Positions 60,595 through 64,000 of a DNA stretch of 64,000 bases are shown in pieces (the first letter of the stretch is position 1; each line of letters starts with the position of its first letter). The DNA comes from Bacteroidales bacterium (GTDB lineage: Bacteria; Bacteroidota; Bacteroidia; Bacteroidales; FEN-979). The notes under the pieces were generated by a model. It did no database searches. It was not told the DNA's origin and saw nothing but the letters and a program-made list of their open reading frames with translations. Made by a program: the position numbers and the translations under genes. The stretch is from assembly GCA_028706295.1 (NCBI GenBank), contig JAQWBQ010000008.1, positions 34,215 to 98,214 on the forward strand. Reading direction: 5' to 3'.

Positions 60595-61752
60595 TTGAAG
60601 ACCGGAGCGTTTATTATCTTCTTTACCATTGTTATTACCGTTTACGGTTTACTTAACAGCTACATTTTTATTCGCGGATTACAAGCTTTGCCGGCAGGTT
60701 CATGCTGGCGATCCTGGTATAGTGTCGGTTTCTGGTTGATCGCATCGACCTTTATTCTTGCACGGGTATTGGAACGTGCTTATCCGTGCGGATTTACGGG
60801 TGTCATCACCTGGATCGGATCGTTCTGGCTCGCATTCCTTCTCTATTTCACCCTGGCCGCCCTGCTGGCCGATTTAGTGAGGTTTCTCAACCATTTTATT
60901 CATTTTTTACCGTCGGCATTGCTTGCCGATTACGGGAAAACCAAAATGATCCTGTTGATCAGTGTTATTGGAATGGTTGCTATGGTTGTTGTTGCCGGAT
61001 ACATCAATGCCAGAAATCCGCGGATTAAAAAGCTAAACCTTCATATTTCCAAGACGGTAACAGGGTCGCGTGAGCTCAACCTGGTGATGGCATCGGATAT
61101 TCATCTCGGAACCCTGATTGCGAAGAGGAAAGCCAATAAACTGGTTGCTACCATTAACAGTCTGAATCCCGATCTCGTTCTCTTTGCAGGAGATGTGGTG
61201 GATGAAGATCTGACGCCGGTAATCATGAATAACCTGGGTGCAAACCTCAGTCAGATCAGGGCAAAGCTGGGCGTTTACGCAATCCCCGGCAACCACGAGT
61301 ACATCGGAGGCGCCGAACCGGCCATCCGGTATCTGGAGGAACACGGTGTGAAAGTGTTGCGTGATACGTCCATCCGGATCGATAACCGGTTTTACCTGGT
61401 AGGTCGGGACGATCGCGATAAAAAGCGTTTTACAGGCAAGGCAAGACGTGAACTGGGTGAACTTATGAAAGGCGTTGACCATTCCTGTCCGGTTATCCTT
61501 ATGGATCATCAACCCTTTTATCTTGATCAGACGGTTCACGAAAACGTAGATCTGCAACTTTCAGGGCATACCCATCATGGTCAGATATGGCCGCTCAACC
61601 TGATAACATCAGCAATGTATGAGATCAGCAGCGGATACCTGAAAAAGGGAAATACCCATTTCTATGTCTCTAACGGATTCGGCACGTGGGGACCTCCTAT
61701 CAGACTTGGTAATCGTCCCGAGATCGTGCAAATTAAACTGACTTTTGACTGA
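60595..61752 (+). CDS. Membrane-anchored metallophosphoesterase (YkuE/calcineurin-like)
   Basis: N-terminal TM helices; LNLVMASDIHLGTLIAKRKANKLVATINSLNPDLVLFAGDVVDEDL, IPGNHEYIGG, LSGHTHHGQIWPLNLITSAMY. TTG start. Confidence 0.9.
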   Translation: MKTGAFIIFFTIVITVYGLLNSYIFIRGLQALPAGSCWRSWYSVGFWLIASTFILARVLERAYPCGFTGVITWIGSFWLAFLLYFTLAALLADLVRFLNHFIHFLPSALLADYGKTKMILLISVIGMVAMVVVAGYINARNPRIKKLNLHISKTVTGSRELNLVMASDIHLGTLIAKRKANKLVATINSLNPDLVLFAGDVVDEDLTPVIMNNLGANLSQIRAKLGVYAIPGNHEYIGGAEPAIRYLEEHGVKVLRDTSIRIDNRFYLVGRDDRDKKRFTGKARRELGELMKGVDHSCPVILMDHQPFYLDQTVHENVDLQLSGHTHHGQIWPLNLITSAMYEISSGYLKKGNTHFYVSNGFGTWGPPIRLGNRPEIVQIKLTFD

Positions 61753-61756
61753 CCCT

Positions 61757-62983
61757 ATGTATAAAACTCGTTTCAGACTTGTTACGCTCATAACCCTGTT
61801 TACGGTATTGGGAATCATCCTCCTGATCTGGTCGCTGTTTCCGTTGTTCCATCAAAAAGAACCAGTCAAAGCCAGTGTTCCAAAATCGCACATCGCCTAC
61901 AACCTGGCCCTCGACTCCGTTGATATAACTTACGGCAAGGTGAAGGGCAACCAGAATCTGTCGGCGTTGCTGGCCAAACTGGTATCACCCCAGATCATTG
62001 ACCGGATCGGTAAATCTACCTGTGAAATATTCGACGTCAGGAAAATCCGTTCAGGAAATACCTATGCACGTATAACATCCCGGGATTCGGCAAGACGTAC
62101 CCTCTTCTTCATTTATGAAATCAATCCCATTGATTTTGTTGTTTATGATTTCAGGGATTCGCTCCGGGTTTACCGTGATAAGAAGAACGTTAAAATGAAT
62201 GTTAAGACTGCAACGGGAACCATTACTTCTTCATTGTGGAACTGTTTCGCGGAGCAAAACCTTGACGTTGAGCTGGGGTTGGCGCTTTCGGATGTTTATG
62301 CCTGGACGGTCGATTTTTATGGGTTACAACGGGGTGATCACTTTAAAGTAATCTATGAAGAAGTTCATGTAGATGGAAGGATGGTAGGGATTGAAAAGAT
62401 TCTTGCTGCGGTATTCAGCAGTGGCAATAAGGATTTTTTCGCATTTTATTTCCCGCAACAGGGTAAGCCGGCATATTTCGATGAAAAGGGACAAAGCCTG
62501 CAGCGATCTTTTCTGAAGGCTCCCTTGAAATTTTCCCGGATCAGTTCCCGGTTTTCCAGAGCCCGCAAACATCCCATCCTTAGGATTGTGAGGCCCCACT
62601 ATGGCGTCGATTATTCCGCACCACGCGGCACTCCGGTTGTATCGCTCGGAGACGGACGTGTGGGTGAGGCAGGTTTTAAAGGCGGCTACGGACGATTTAT
62701 CAGCATTCACCACAATTCGTCGTATACCACAACCTATGCACATCTTTCGGGCTATGCAAAAGGGTTAAAGGCCGGAAATCATGTGAGTCAGGGTGAGGTA
62801 ATTGGTTATGTCGGGAGCAGCGGACTGTCGACCGGCCCCCATCTCGACTTCAGGGTGTATAAAAACGGGAAACCCATCGATCCGTTGAGATTGGAGTCAC
62901 CGCATGCGAAACCGGTAGATTCCAGGGATATCCCTTCTTTTTCAAAGACCGTCCAAAAGTATAGAAATCAATTATCCGATTAA
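61757..62983 (+). CDS. M23 family metallopeptidase (LytM), membrane-anchored
   Basis: Start set to ATG 61757. HYGVDYSAPRGTPVVSLGDGRVGEAGFKGGYGRFISIHHNSSYTTTYAHLSGYAKGLKAGNHVSQGEVIGYVGSSGLSTGPHLDFRVYKNGKPIDPL. Confidence 0.93.
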   Translation: MYKTRFRLVTLITLFTVLGIILLIWSLFPLFHQKEPVKASVPKSHIAYNLALDSVDITYGKVKGNQNLSALLAKLVSPQIIDRIGKSTCEIFDVRKIRSGNTYARITSRDSARRTLFFIYEINPIDFVVYDFRDSLRVYRDKKNVKMNVKTATGTITSSLWNCFAEQNLDVELGLALSDVYAWTVDFYGLQRGDHFKVIYEEVHVDGRMVGIEKILAAVFSSGNKDFFAFYFPQQGKPAYFDEKGQSLQRSFLKAPLKFSRISSRFSRARKHPILRIVRPHYGVDYSAPRGTPVVSLGDGRVGEAGFKGGYGRFISIHHNSSYTTTYAHLSGYAKGLKAGNHVSQGEVIGYVGSSGLSTGPHLDFRVYKNGKPIDPLRLESPHAKPVDSRDIPSFSKTVQKYRNQLSD

Positions 62984-63495
62984 TCGTACGACTCCACCGT
63001 AAAAGGATGTTCGTGTTTCCACATTTTCAGTATCAGAAATACCGGGAAGAGGCACCACGGCGCATTTGCCAGGGTAACAATCAGGGGTGAATGGGTTGCA
63101 TAAGGGCCCCAGTATTCCTCACTCATAATGATAAAAACGTTTGTAAATAACATGGTGGAGTATATAATTGTAGGTATCCTTATCCAATCCTTACCCCTGA
63201 TAAAAGCAAAGATCGCAAAAGCATAATAAGGCCCGAAGAATACTACATCTAACCAGATTGTGGCTTTCCACCAAACCGGACGGGCCCATTGGAGGGGATC
63301 AAAATTACTGCCCCACCAGTGCACCATATCGACCAGGAACGGCAAGGGCCAAATCGGATAATTGAACTGAGCAGGATTAAAAATCACAATTTGCTCAATA
63401 TCTACCACGTAAGTTATGAAAGATAAATTCAGAACGAAAAATGAAAGGTAGATATAGTCAGATTTTCGTTTCTTCAGTGGAATCGGGCTCCTCAT
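62980..63495 (-). CDS. EXPERA-domain membrane protein, TMEM97/sigma-2 receptor-like
   Basis: YVVDIEQIV ... VHWWGSNFDPLQWARPVWWKATIWLDVVFFGPYYAFAIFAFIRGKDWIRIPTIIYSTM is collinear with remembered human TMEM97 ([60 protein letters not shown]). Confidence 0.82.
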   Translation of the reverse strand: MRSPIPLKKRKSDYIYLSFFVLNLSFITYVVDIEQIVIFNPAQFNYPIWPLPFLVDMVHWWGSNFDPLQWARPVWWKATIWLDVVFFGPYYAFAIFAFIRGKDWIRIPTIIYSTMLFTNVFIIMSEEYWGPYATHSPLIVTLANAPWCLFPVFLILKMWKHEHPFTVESYD

Positions 63496-63754
63496 AGATG
63501 AATATTGGTTAAATAATGATATGAATGTGTTGAAATTGCCGATCTGATAAACCGATATAATTTCCTGATTGAACTTTCAAATTCATTTGAAATTCACAGT
63601 TTCCTTTTGAATTCTGCACAAAAATAAACTTTTGAATGCATTGAATACGTCATTTACAATTTCTTTTGCAGTGGTCGCTGATTCTGAAAATAAAATTCTT
63701 AGGTTTGTATCATGATATATTTGGGTTAGAACTTATCAGCCTTTTAAACCAGTT

Positions 63755-64000
63755 ATGAATTTCCTCAGAAACATTTTTCTTTACCTGTTTCTAATGGGTA
63801 TTGTTTCGTGTCATATTAATATGAACAACCAGGAATGGGGTTCCAGCGACACACATAAAAAGCCGGCCATCATGAAAAAATCGTTCGGAACTGTTGATAA
63901 CAAAGAGGTATTTTTATATACCCTTCAAAATGCAAACGGGATTAAAGTCTCGATTACCAATTACGGCGGAATCATCACCTCTATTTTGACTCCCGATAAA
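63755..64000 (+). CDS. Aldose 1-epimerase (GalM-like) lipoprotein, 3' truncated by window edge
   Basis: ATG 63755, lipobox-like MGIVSC; FGTVDNKEVFLYTLQNANGIKVSITNYGGIITSILTPDK is a canonical mutarotase N-terminus; frame open to base 64000. Confidence 0.85.
   Translation, partial: MNFLRNIFLYLFLMGIVSCHINMNNQEWGSSDTHKKPAIMKKSFGTVDNKEVFLYTLQNANGIKVSITNYGGIITSILTPDK

Noticed and set aside
1-64000. CRISPR arrays, IS elements, prophage, rRNA and tRNA genes
   Set aside because: None recognised on reading either strand. tRNAscan-SE and CRISPR finders would be needed to exclude small or degenerate examples.

Overview
This is a chromosomal window from a Bacteroidota (Bacteroidales-like) genome. Supporting signs are TAnnTTTG-type promoters, few Shine-Dalgarno sites, T9SS C-terminal sorting domains, DUF4295 and DUF6913/DUF4835 proteins. 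Genes are cut at both edges: an ABC solute-binding protein on the left and an aldose 1-epimerase on the right. Most of the first 42 kb is core genome: dapA, bamD, rpoZ/omega, coaBC, recN, fabI, an etfBA/Fe-S/acyl-CoA dehydrogenase operon, clpC, gyrA, clpS, rimO, ftsY, rpmG, xerD and aat. The last ~20 kb is an accessory-like carbohydrate region (GH-like proteins, GH172/DUF2961, an FGE-fold fusion, an SSS symporter) without SusC/SusD. No CRISPR array, prophage, IS element, rRNA or tRNA was recognised. The strongest candidates for something new are: (1) a ~310-370 nt, GC-rich, GNRA-tetraloop-rich structured RNA at ~28.2-28.56 kb on the minus strand, with its own Bacteroidota-type promoter and no resemblance I can recognise to RNase P, tmRNA, SRP or 6S RNA; (2) a two-gene module of a 3beta-HSD-like SDR and a close homologue of eukaryotic steroid 5alpha-reductase (SRD5A); (3) a bacterial TMEM97/sigma-2-receptor-like EXPERA protein with its acidic site residues retained; (4) a GH-like/FGE-fold fusion lacking the FGE catalytic cysteines.
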